Of a DNA stretch of 64,000 nt, positions 11,377-21,193 are shown piece by piece. Position numbers and translations under genes: made by a program. A model generated the notes under the pieces. The model ran no database searches and had not been told where the DNA came from. It saw only the letters and a program-made list of their open reading frames with translations. Where the stretch lies: contig JAIOJX010000005.1 in the NCBI GenBank assembly GCA_022376925.1, positions 11,436,501 to 11,500,500 of the forward strand. The letters are read 5' to 3'. Numbering within the stretch: position 1 is the stretch's first letter; each line of letters begins with the position of its first letter. This stretch comes from Tragulus kanchil (Eukaryota; Chordata; Mammalia; Artiodactyla; Tragulidae).

Positions 11377-11999
11377 GAAGAATTTGCAGGAAAACTATTA
11401 GAATTATTACATACATTCAGGGATGCCACTGAATACACCACCAGCATACAACAGTCAGTTTTTCCCTACATACAGTATTTTCTCTTTATCTGGAGCAGGT
11501 ATGTTCCAAGACCGCTGATGGATGCCAGCGCCTTGGACGGGACCAAACCCTATGTAGAATGTATTTTTTTCTGATTCGGGTAGCACATGCAGCATGGATC
11601 CACGGGACAAAGCGGCGATGGAAGGTCCTGGGCAGGCTGGAGAGAACCGTGAGGGATTCCATCATGCTGCTCAGAACAGCATACCGTTTTAAACGTAGGA
11701 ATTATTTGTTTCTGGAAGGTACCATTTAATATTTCCAAAACATGGTGGACTCTGGGTTATGACAATCGCAGAAGTTAAACTTTGGGTGAAGGGAGGGCTG
11801 CTTTACAAGCAACAGGTGTAAAGGAAAGAAAATATGCACACCATTTACAATAGCATCCCCAAATCAACCAGGTAGAATAAATACAATAAAAAATGGACGA
11901 GAAAGCAGTATGAGAGATATCAGATAAGATCTAAATGAAGGAGGAATAGATTACATTCATAGATTAGAAGATTCAGTATTATAAAGAAGCCGAGTGGAA

Positions 12000-12337
12000 G
12001 TCGCTCAGTCATGTCCGACACTTTGTGACCCATGGACGAGCCATGGAATTCACCAGGCAAGAATACTGGAGTGGGGAGCCTTTCCCCTTCTCCAGGGGAT
12101 CTTCCCAACCTCAGGATCGAACCTAGGTCTCCTGCATTGCAGGTGGATTTTTTTTTTAAACTTTTATTTTACTTTTAACTTTTACAGAGTTTTGTTGTTT
12201 ACAGATATGTATGTTCCCAGATTAGTCATATGTATATCCCCCCCCCATCCCACCCCTCCAGACCATCACACAGCGCCTCTGCAGGATCCCCTTTTCTGCA
12301 GGTGCATTCTTTACCCTCTGAGCCACCAAGGAAGCCC
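12000..12337 (-). mobile_element. Bov-tA SINE with an inserted L1 3' end
   Basis: Antisense Bov-tA: agtcgctcagtcatgtccga at the left, gatcttcccaacctcaggat in the middle and ctctgagccaccaaggaagc at the right. It is split at 12,150-12,296 by an antisense L1-like tail and flanked by duplicated target bases. Immediately followed by a second partial Bov-tA. Confidence 0.85.
12150..12296 (-). mobile_element. Short L1 3'-end insertion inside a SINE
   Basis: A poly-T start (antisense poly-A), then 'cttttattttacttttaact', 'gtttacagatatgtatgttc' and a C-rich stretch, resembles the 3' end of artiodactyl L1. The duplicated target tgcaggtggatt (12,138-12,149) and tgcaggtgcatt (12,297-12,308) flanks it with one mismatch. 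This gives an L1-type insertion of about 147 bp. Confidence 0.65.
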
Positions 12338-12457
12338 AAGAATACTCGAGTGAGTAACCTATACCTTTTTCAGGGAATCTTCGCAACCAAGGGATTGAAC
12401 CCGGGTCTCCTATGTTGCAGGCAGATTCTTTGCCAGTTGAGCTACAAGGGAAGCCCC
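12338..12457 (-). mobile_element. Partial Bov-tA SINE
   Basis: Antisense 3'-to-5' Bov-tA segment: aagaatactcgagtgagtaa, gattgaacccgggtctccta, gagctacaagggaagcccc. It abuts the preceding Bov-tA with no spacer, giving a head-to-tail SINE pair. Confidence 0.8.
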
Positions 12458-12654
12458 ATAAAGAAACCACCTGATCTATATAGTCAGAGTTTAAGATATT
12501 TAGGATATATGTTTTGCTTTCTTTTGGGGGAAAGCAACAGACTGATTATAAAATGTATATGAAAATGAAAAGGGCAATAGCAAAGTACACCTTGAATAAG
12601 AAAAACAAAATTGGAGGGTTGTTATATAAAGAGGTATTATAAAGCTACAGACAG

Positions 12655-12989
12655 GGCTTCCCCTGGTGGTCCAGTGGGTAAGGACACCTCCTTGCAGTGC
12701 AAGGGGCGCCGGTTTGAGCCCTGGCCTGGGAAGATCCCACGTGCCGCGGAGCGGCTGGACCAATGTGTCCAACTACCGAGCCAGAGCTCTGGGGCGCATG
12801 CGCCCAGAGCCGGTGCTCTGCGACAACAGACGCCACCGCGATGGGAGGCCCACACGGGCCAAAGAACAAAGATGGATGAAAACAGAGAAATGAAAGACCA
12901 ATAGAAGTGACCTGCCCGCTCCCCTCCCTCCCCAACCCGACCCCCGCCCAAAATAAATAAATAAATAAATCTTTAAAAAAATAAATAAA
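12655..12989 (+). mobile_element. Full-length CHR-type SINE (variant subfamily) with perfect target duplication
   Basis: Best preserved member of this subfamily here, about 335 bp. Head ggcttcccctggtggtccag and B-box ggtttgagccctggcctggg are followed by a GC-rich palindrome at 12,786-12,810 and an (AAAT)n tail. A perfect 16-bp target duplication, ataaagctacagacag, lies at 12,639-12,654 and 12,990-13,005, and the target is L1 sequence. Preserved CpGs suggest it is relatively young. Confidence 0.9.
12794..12803. promoter_or_regulatory. NRF1-like motif in a SINE
   Basis: GCGCATGCGC, the core of the NRF1 consensus, lies at the centre of a near-perfect palindrome (one bulged G) in the SINE. The same core is intact in the SINE at 57,838-58,098 and decayed in other copies. 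Motif match only. Confidence 0.4.
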
Positions 12990-13130
12990 ATAAAGCTACA
13001 GACAGTTCAGGGAGATTACTCTTCATATAAAACAGAAATATCAAGCAGTGTAACAGAAGAAAGTATTAAGAGCAGACTCATTTATATAAATTCATAGTTA
13101 ATTTATGACAGTTAACACAGCAGTGCGTTG

Positions 13131-13678
13131 GTTAAAAGATTTTTATTTTCATAATGGTCTGAGACCATAAGATAGCTGTATGTCAAAATCTTGATTCTTC
13201 TCTTACATGGTATAAAAGATACCAGTTCTAAGAAACTTACAGACCTAAATGTGAAAGCTAAAATAATTCAACTCGTAACTTTGCAAACAGATGACCGCAG
13301 GCACTTTGCTACACTAGTTCATCAGACACCCAGATCCTTGCTCCTGTCTCGGACCTGTGGGAACCCCTGGTACCTGGTGTGTCAGTTAGAAATACTCTCA
13401 GGTGCAAGTAATAGAAATACAGAAGGGTACCTTAAACCCATAGGTATTTGCTTTTTCACTTAAGAAGTCTGGTGGGAGGCGGAGGCTGGTGTTGGTTGAA
13501 CCATTCGGTTGGTTCCTTGAATCTGTGGGGAGCCAGAGATTTTCTGTTTTCTCTCTGTTCACTCTGACATCCTGAGTTTTTGACTTTTGTCCCTTGTTCT
13601 TGCCATCTTGAGGTTGTAAAATCACGTTTGCAGCTCACAGCATCAAAACCATTACAGGGCAGAAACAAGGGAAGAGAG
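13131..13678. other. Unique sequence, no gene seen
   Basis: No recognised repeat or exon. Most of it (from about 13,191) is repeated at 14,273-14,760 by tandem duplication 4. Confidence 0.4.
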
Positions 13679-13688
13679 AAGATAGCTT

Positions 13689-13913
13689 GTGTGCATGCTA
13701 GGTCGCTTCAGTTGTGTCTGACTCTTTGTGATCCTATGAACTGTAGCCCGCCAGGCCTCTCTGTCCATGGGATTCTCCAGGCAAAAATGCTGTAGTGGGT
13801 GGCTGTGCCCTCCTCCAGCGGATCTTCCTGACCCAAGGATCTAACCTGTATCTCTTCTGTCTTCTGCATTGGCAGGCGGGTTCTTTACCACTAGCGCCCC
13901 CTGGGAAACCCAT
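13689..13913 (-). mobile_element. Bov-tA SINE with 10-bp target duplication
   Basis: Antisense Bov-tA: ctaggtcgcttcagttgtgt, gtagcccgccaggcctctct, gcaggcgggttctttaccac. The target aagatagctt is duplicated at 13,679-13,688 and 13,914-13,923. The tRNA-head end carries a CTCF-like string, agcgccccctgg. Confidence 0.9.
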
Positions 13914-14770
13914 AAGATAGCTTACCTGTCTCTTATCAGAGGGCAAGCCTTCCCATAACCCAACCCCATCCTCATCCTCAGCAAACTTCCCAGTGCCTTC
14001 TTGGCCAGAACAAGTCACACTGACACCCTTAGATGCACAGTCATTACTGGAAACTGAGTAGTACTTGGTGGGTCAGAATAGCTCTTGCATAGCTAACCAG
14101 CAGCGGGAGGCAGAGGTAATCGTTTAGAATAGCAAATAGAAGCAAAGATGTTGTATGATCCACCTCCCACTCTGCATAATCAAGAGTTGGGTTTACCTGT
14201 TCTCCTAGACTCTCTTTGGGGACAGATGTGTACTTGATTCATCCTCCTCACGCAGCCTTTGAAATTATTTGCTTGATTCTTCTCTTACATGGTATAAAAG
14301 ATACCAGTTCTAAGAAACTTACAGACCTAAATGTGAAAGCTAAAATAATTCAACTCGTAACTTTGCAAACAGATGACCGCAGGCACTTTGCTACACTAGT
14401 TCATCAGACACCCAGATCCTTGCTCCTGTCTCGGACCTGTGGGAACCCCTGGTACCTGGTGTGTCAGTTAGAAATACTCTCAGGTGCAAGTAATAGAAAT
14501 ACAGAAGGGTACCTTAAACCCATAGGTATTTGCTTTTTCACTTAAGAAGTCTGGTGGGAGGCGGAGGCTGGTGTTGGTTGAACCATTCGGTTGGTTCCTT
14601 GAATCTGTGGGGAGCCAGAGATTTTCTGTTTTCTCTCTGTTCACTCTGACATCCTGAGTTTTTGACTTTTGTCCCTTGTTCTTGCCATCTTGAGGTTGTA
14701 AAATCACGTTTGCAGCTCACAGCATCAAAACCATTACAGGGCAGAAACAAGGGAAGAGAGAAGATAGCTT

Positions 14771-14993
14771 GTGTGCATGCTAGGTCGCTTCAGTTGTGTC
14801 TGACTCTTTGTGATCCTATGAACTGTAGCCCGCCAGGCCTCTCTGTCCATGGGATTCTCCAGGCAAAAATGCTGTAGTGGGTGGCTGTGCCCTCCTCCAG
14901 CGGATCTTCCTGACCCAAGGATCTAACCTGTATCTCTTCTGTCTTCTGCATTGGCAGGCGGGTTCTTTACCACTAGCGCCCTGGGAAACCCAT
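14771..14993 (-). mobile_element. Bov-tA SINE, second copy
   Basis: Duplicate of 13,689-13,913, two bases shorter in the gcgccc run near its right end. Confidence 0.9.
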
Positions 14994-15358
14994 AAGATAG
15001 CTTACCTGTCTCTTATCAGAGGGCAAGCCTTCCCATAACCCAACCCCATCCTCATCCTCAGCAAACTTCCCAGTGCCTTCTTGGCCAGAACAAGTCACAC
15101 TGACACCCTTAGATGCACAGTCATTACTGGAAACTGAGTAGTACTTGGTGGGTCAGAATAGCTCTTGCATAGCTAACCAGCAGCGGGAGGCAGAGGTAAT
15201 CGTTTAGAATAGCAAATAGAAGCAAAGATGTTGTATGATCCACCTCCCACTCTGCATAATCAAGAGTTGGGTTTACCTGTTCTCCTAGACTCTCTTTGGG
15301 GACAGATGTGTACTTGATTCATCCTCCTCACGCAGCCTTTGAAATTATTTGCTTGATT

Positions 15359-16171
15359 TTCCTGTGTTTGCAGGGAAAAGGAGGTTTTTCCTTTGGCAAA
15401 TATAATGATTTTCAAATAAAAGGGCTAAATTATTTTATTGAAGGTGACTCCTGCCACGCTTCCCTGTTATTCGTTTGAACATCGAAGTCAATTTCCTCAG
15501 TGCCGTCCTAGACAGTTTGATGGAGGGAAGGAATGAGAAACCTCTGTTTAATCAAGTATCTGATTAATACAGGTGCGGTATGCAAATTGCTGACTTTCTA
15601 AAAAATTGAGTAAAATAAAAACATGCTTACAACCGTTCTTACAGTGTCTGTTCTTTTACTGAATCTCTTTAACATCTTCTCTGAATACTACCTGCTTGGG
15701 GTGGTAGGATGATATATTCTCAAGGCTGTTTTTATTTTTTCCTTCTTTTTTTTTTTTTTCTTTTTTCCTTAATTGATTTCCTCCTGTCTTCCGTGCTTCT
15801 CCGCCACTCTTTGCCGACTGTGTAATGTGGGTGGGTGAAGCACAAATCCAGCTGAGAAAATGACAGGTTGGGGGATGTTTACACTAGTGTTAAATCTAAT
15901 CACAGTATATACCCTGATCTGGACATGGCGTCTGCCCGTGAACAATAGATATTTATATATCAGATGTTTTCACCTCCTCGTTCTTCTGTCATCACTGGTA
16001 GTGTATTTCCAGTCCTCTTTCAGCAGTGCAGAGTGTCAGGAATTCTGGATTATCCTTCCCAAGGTAGTCCGAGGAGAGAACTTGACAAGCAGTTTCTGTT
16101 TTTTGTGTCTACCTGTATTGCGTGTGTACACAGATACAGCATGTATCGTAAATTGTTACTATTTTAATGAT
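15359..16171. other. Unique AT-rich sequence, possible conserved non-coding DNA
   Basis: No gene recognised. An AT-rich segment at about 15,440-15,620 contains a perfect POU octamer, ATGCAAAT, at 15,580-15,587. A T-rich run lies at 15,735-15,770. The 111-codon frame at 15,860-16,195 is not recognisable. Confidence 0.4.
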
Positions 16172-18379
16172 GCCTTCAGTCAAAACAGTCTATGACCCCG
16201 CTTGCAGCGCTCCGCACATTGAAGGTGTGATGTAGTGAAAAGCTGAAGGTTTACGGGAACGCCAAGGTTGGAAGAGATGGTTTAGAAAAATGCAGGGTGT
16301 GCTGTGTAAAGAGGGGAAAGGCGGAGAGCCTGCACACAGGGCTTTAGGGCAGAGGGAAGAAAGGAAGCCAGACTTCTAAGATCCGGGTCTGAGAGGCGGG
16401 CAGCCTGACTGACGAGTCAGGTCGCGGGTAATCAGAGCTCCCAAGCCGAGGGGTTCTGCCTGCAGCCGAGCACCGTCTCCAGCATCAACAGCCACCGAGA
16501 GCTGAGCCCCAGTCTCAAAGGGAACAGCCTAGAATGGGGAAAGAGGAGGCAGTTAAAGTCAGTGCGAGGCTGCTGGCAAGGAACTCAGCTGGTACATTCA
16601 GCAGTATCTTTAACAAAGTTTTCATAGACACAGTTTAATTGGAGCTTTAGGTTTTTGGCTTTTGTTTTGCAAAATGTGTCTTTTTATTTGTTTGCGTTCT
16701 CTTGAGATACAGTGCATATATCCTTCAGTTTATCTGTTTGAAGCATACAAATCAATGCTTTTGAGTATATTCCGTGACTCATCTTTTAAATCGTGGTCAA
16801 GGGTATCACGGGCTTACATTCAAACTGGAATCTGCTTTGCTCAAGACCTGTTCATTCAGCTCACGCTTTCTGTGGGTCAGCTCTTAGGTGGACACTGGTT
16901 GTCTCCCGCACAGAGCAGGAAACTGCCTTTTCCTTTCCCTGCCTCCCTGGGTGGGGGTGTCCAAGCTCACAGGCACCTGGGTTTTTTCCAGACCGCCCGC
17001 TTGGGAAGATTCCACTCCAGCTGGTGAGGACTCCACTGTCTTTAGAACCTGTCACCACTTGCGGCTTTCCCTCCTGCCCCTCCAGCGGGCGGCATGCCGC
17101 CTTTGATGGAAGCAGCTGCTCCTGTGGGGATAGCCCCAGGCAGGGTGGTGTGTGCAGATCAGCCGGTACAGGCCAAGCTGGGTGCTGCGCCCTTTGGGGC
17201 TCATATTCTCAGCGTGTTCTGCCTGCACTCCACTCGGCTCATGGTAGCTGCCTATAGATCCGGCTTTTAAAAGGGGATACGAATTTAAGCCTTCAGTCAA
17301 AACAGTCTATGACCCGCTTGCAGCTCCGCACATTGAAGGTGTGATGTAGTGAAAAGCTGAAGGTTTACGGGAACGCCAAGGTTGGAAGAGATGGTTTAGA
17401 AAAATGCAGGGTGTGCTGTGTAAAGAGGGGAAAGGCGGAGAGCCTGCACACAGGGCTTTAGGGCAGAGGGAAGAAAGGAAGCCAGACTTCTAAGATCCGG
17501 GTCTGAGAGGCGGGCAGCCTGACTGACGAGTCAGGTCGCGGGTAATCAGAGCTCCCAAGCCGAGGGGTTCTGCCTGCAGCCGAGCACCGTCTCCAGCATC
17601 AACAGCCACCGAGAGCTGAGCCCCAGTCTCAAAGGGAACAGCCTAGAATGGGGAAAGAGGAGGCAGTTAAAGTCAGTGCGAGGCTGCTGGCAAGGAACTC
17701 AGCTGGTACATTCAGCAGTATCTTTAACAAAGTTTTCATAGACACAGTTTAATTGGAGCTTTAGGTTTTTGGCTTTTGTTTTGCAAAATGTGTCTTTTTA
17801 TTTGTTTGCGTTCTCTTGAGATACAGTGCATATATCCTTCAGTTTATCTGTTTGAAGCATACAAATCAATGCTTTTGAGTATATTCCGTGACTCATCTTT
17901 TAAATCGTGGTCAAGGGTATCACGGGCTTACATTCAAACTGGAATCTGCTTTGCTCAAGACCTGTTCATTCAGCTCACGCTTTCTGTGGGTCAGCTCTTA
18001 GGTGGACACTGGTTGTCTCCCGCACAGAGCAGGAAACTGCCTTTTCCTTTCCCTGCCTCCCTGGGTGGGGGTGTCCAAGCTCACAGGCACCTGGGTTTTT
18101 TCCAGACCGCCCGCTTGGGAAGATTCCACTCCAGCTGGTGAGGACTCCACTGTCTTTAGAACCTGTCACCACTTGCGGCTTTCCCTCCTGCCCCTCCAGC
18201 GGGCGGCATGCCGCCTTTGATGGAAGCAGCTGCTCCTGTGGGGATAGCCCCAGGCAGGGTGGTGTGTGCAGATCAGCCGGTACAGGCCAAGCTGGGTGCT
18301 GCGCCCTTTGGGGCTCATATTCTCAGCGTGTTCTGCCTGCACTCCACTCGGCTCATGGTAGCTGCCTATAGATCCGGCT
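16172..18379. repeat. Tandem duplication 5 (period ~1,117 bp)
   Basis: Copy 1 is 16,172-17,265 and copy 2 17,289-18,379. Copy 2 is missing three bases in its first 40 (cccg for ccccg, gctcc for gcgctcc). Twenty-three bases between the copies (17,266-17,288) match neither copy edge well. They may be a degraded version of the bases before copy 1. Confidence 0.95.
16700..16800. mobile_element. Old L1-type 3' UTR fragment (tentative)
   Basis: 'cttgagatacagtgcatata' and 'gaagcatacaaatcaatgct' followed by 'ttgagtatattccgtgac' resemble an old L1M/HAL1 3' region. Repeated at 17,814-17,914 by tandem duplication 5. Weak. Confidence 0.4.
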
Positions 18380-18561
18380 CAGCCCTTCCTCTAGGTCTTG
18401 TGCAGAAGAACGGGGAGACAGTGATCCCCTCTGCAGCCTGGGCTACCTGCCACTCTGCTCTCTTTGCCCAGTGAAGTTGGAGCAAGGCCTTTTGAGACAC
18501 TTTATGGATAATCCTGCCAACCACTCATTCCTGAGACTGGAGTATGGCCTGAGGTCACAGT

Positions 18562-18779
18562 GGGCTTCCCATCTGGCACTAGTAAAGAATCTGCCTGCCA
18601 GCGCAGGAGATGTAAGAGACATGGGTTCGATCGCTGGGTCGGGAAGATCCCCTAGAACTGGCAACCTGCTCCAGTATTCCTGCCTGGAAAATCCCATGGA
18701 CAGAGGAGCCTGGCAGGCTGCAGTTCATGGGGTCACAAAGATTTGGACACAGCTGAGCGACTGAAAACGTACTTATACT
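18562..18779 (+). mobile_element. Bov-tA SINE with 10-bp target duplication
   Basis: Sense Bov-tA: gggcttcccatctggcacta, gacatgggttcgatcgctgg, ctccagtattcctgcctgga, cagaggagcctggcaggctg. The target aggtcacagt is present at 18,552-18,561 and 18,780-18,789. Confidence 0.92.
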
Positions 18780-19641
18780 AGGTCACAGTGTGACAGAATA
18801 CACACGATGATTAGGATAGGGTAGATGCTGGACCAGAGGTGGAGCTAGGAGCCAGAGTTCAACGGGGCATCTATGGGCCTTCCAGACTCTTGCATTCAAC
18901 ATTTATTGAACTGGTTGAAGAGCCTCTCTCTTTCCTGTTGGCATAATAGGAGGTTTAAAGGCACACTGCCTCAGCCCCTATCGAATATCACAAAGGATAT
19001 CGGATAATACAGCAGCTTCTCTCAGTGTGAATGAGTGTCCATAAATTCAGTTTGTTTGTAAGTTAGCCTAGGTACCCAAGTAACACAGTCTGAAGTACCA
19101 CAACTTGAAGGTTCATATGTAGGGGTCAAAATTTCAGATTACTCCATGCAACTTCAATCATGAAATTAAAGCTAGAAACTGGCAGTAAACTGGATTTCTA
19201 GTTCTTAGACTTTTTCCCCCATCCACTCAGTAGGTCAGAAGGATCATTTTAAATCTTTGATAGGATCATCCCATTTAGCCAGCGTGCAGTCATGATAAAG
19301 AGGCAGACGCGGGAGAGTGCGGTGCTGGAAATGTCGTGACTCTCCCAAGCCTGACCTTGCTCATCCAGATGCAGTGGGGACCACGCTTCCTTCTCAAGAG
19401 AGGTGACGTCAGGGTGCGGGCCCTTTCTATATTCTCAGCGTGTTCTGCCCAGTGAAGTCCGGCTCAGCCCTTCCTCTAGGTCTTGTGCAGAAGAACGGGA
19501 GACAGTGATCCTCTGCAGCCTGGGCTACCTGCCACTCTGCCTCTTTGCCCAGTGAAGTTGGAGCAAGGCCTTTGAGACACTTTATGGATAATCCTGCCAA
19601 CCACTCATTCCTGAGACTGGAGTATGGCCTGAGGTCACAGT

Positions 19642-19859
19642 GGGCTTCCCATCTGGCACTAGTAAAGAATCTGCCTGCCAGCGCAGGAGATGTAAGAGAC
19701 ATGGGTTCGATCGCTGGGTCGGGAAGATCCCCTAGAACTGGCAACCTGCTCCAGTATTCCTGCCTGGAAAATCCCATGGACAGAGGAGCCTGGCAGGCTG
19801 CAGTTCATGGGGTCACAAAGATTTGGACACAGCTGAGCGACTGAAAACGTACTTATACT
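19642..19859 (+). mobile_element. Bov-tA SINE, second copy
   Basis: Duplicate of 18,562-18,779 in copy 2 of tandem duplication 6, including the flanking target duplication. Confidence 0.92.
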
Positions 19860-20482
19860 AGGTCACAGTGTGACAGAATACACACGATGATTAGGATAGG
19901 GTAGATGCTGGACCAGAGGTGGAGCTAGGAGCCAGAGTTCAACGGGGCATCTATGGGCCTTCCAGACTCTTGCATTCAACATTTATTGAACTGGTTGAAG
20001 AGCCTCTCTCTTCCTGTTGGCATAATAGGAGGTTTAAAGGCACACTGCCTCAGCCCCTATCGAATATCACAAAGGATATCGGATAATACAGCAGCTTCTC
20101 TCAGTGTGAATGAGTGTCCATAAATTCAGTTTGTTTGTAAGTTAGCCTAGGTACCCAAGTAACACAGTCTGAAGTACCACAACTTGAAGGTTCATATGTA
20201 GGGGTCAAAATTTCAGATTACTCCATGCAACTTCAATCATGAAATTAAAGCTAGAAACTGGCAGTAAACTGGATTTCTAGTTCTTAGACTTTTTCCCCCA
20301 TCCACTCAGTAGGTCAGAAGGATCATTTTAAATCTTTGATAGGATCATCCCATTTAGCCAGCGTGCAGTCATGATAAAGAGGCAGACGCGGGAGAGTGCG
20401 GTGCTGGAAATGTCGTGACTCTCCCAAGCCTGACCTTGCTCATCCAGATGCAGTGGGGACCACGCTTCCTTCTCAAGAGAGG

Positions 20483-20490
20483 TGACGTCA
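20483..20490. promoter_or_regulatory. CRE-like TGACGTCA
   Basis: Perfect cAMP-response-element palindrome. The same motif appears at 19,404-19,411 in the first copy. No promoter context is visible. Confidence 0.25.
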
Positions 20491-20492
20491 GG

Positions 20493-21193
20493 CCCAGCGT
20501 GGCCCACTGGACACTCAGCCCCTGGAGGAATGGACACGCTTGCTCTCTCGCTTCATCCTCACCCATCTCCACAGGAGCCTGTCCAGTGGGTCCTTCCAGA
20601 CAGCCCACCTTCCCCGCATCCCTCCTGCACACCACAGGCGGGGCCATATCTCCTGGATCAGGACCTGGGTGTGCTCAGATCCTTCTGATCTCTTCCACAT
20701 TTCCCCCACATTGTGGAAAAAGCTGGTTCCAAAGAATAAATGATTTCGACACAGAGCCACACCCAGGTGGTGAAAAAGTCAGGAAGCAAAATGAAAGGGG
20801 GAAGAAGATTAAAAGATGAAAAGAGTTGGGGGGGCAGCTGCAGGAGCAGGATGGAGACACACCCTCGGATTAGCGCACGTGCAGCCCTGCCTGCCAGACG
20901 TCCCCTTGCTGTGCCTCTGAGTGCAAAATGGGAAGAACAATACGCTGGAATTCACAGCCTTTGAAAAACTATGCACACCACTCCAGTAGGCCAAGGCTTG
21001 CTTTCAGACCAGAGGGGCCTTCTCTGGCCCACCTGGCCCCATGACAACCAGGAGAAGACGGCAAACCCTCCATGGCTATGACCTCTGGCTCTGCCCTTCT
21101 GTTCCTCTCGTGTGCATTCTGTGTGCTTAAAAAAGGCCATGCGTGTTTCTGCAAGGAAGGCGAACATGAGGTGTGTAGTTAATGAATTATATA
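20493..21193. other. Unique sequence, no gene seen
   Basis: Moderately GC-rich. The overlapping frames, including a 134-codon one at 20,415-20,819, have no recognisable product or domain. Confidence 0.4.

Larger units (their letters stand above)
9709..12030. repeat. Tandem duplication 3 (period 1,161 bp)
   Basis: Copy 1 is 9,709-10,869 and copy 2 10,870-12,030, essentially identical. The right edge falls 24 bp into an antisense Bov-tA SINE (after ctttgtgacc). Copy 1 therefore holds only a stump of that SINE, and the complete SINE follows copy 2. Such an arbitrary cut argues against duplication by a transposition mechanism. Confidence 0.95.
8600..13130 (+). mobile_element. Old L1 LINE, sense strand, broken up by SINEs
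   Basis: L1-like blocks appear in the expected 5'-to-3' order. They include 'ctagacacatcatggtcact' (about 8,750), 'ccagacttctcaaccacagg' (about 9,005), 'ccagagatacaggaatggtt' (about 9,485) and 'gcagtggataaaattcaata' (about 9,645). Further on are 'atttacaatagcatccccaa' (about 10,682) and 'gaggtattataaagctacag' (about 12,631). These follow ORF2 regions of an old mammalian L1. Reading frames are destroyed by indels and stops. SINEs interrupt it at about 8,842, 9,955, 12,000 and 12,655, and tandem duplication 3 repeats its middle. Subfamily not assigned. Confidence 0.75.
13191..15358. repeat. Tandem duplication 4 (period ~1,082 bp)
   Basis: Copy 1 is about 13,191-14,278 and copy 2 about 14,273-15,358. 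The 7-mer cttgatt is shared at the breakpoint. The one clear difference is a 2-bp loss in copy 2 within the SINE end (gcgccccctggg against gcgccctggg). Confidence 0.95.
18296..20492. repeat. Tandem duplication 6 (period ~1,080-1,085 bp)
   Basis: Copy 1 runs from about 18,373 to 19,412 and copy 2 from about 19,458 to 20,492. Bases 19,413-19,457 are a deletion-ridden version of 18,296-18,372. They keep 'attctcagcgtgttctgcc' but lose many bases on both sides. Copy 2 then lacks about six more bases before 19,570. This is the clearest low-quality-tip junction at a copy-2 start. Confidence 0.93.

Noticed and set aside
13191..14278. Microhomology (cttgatt) at the duplication 4 join as evidence of a real rearrangement
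   Set aside because: Only this join and duplication 7 (tcaat) show more than a few shared bases; most joins have none or have filler, so microhomology is not a general feature.
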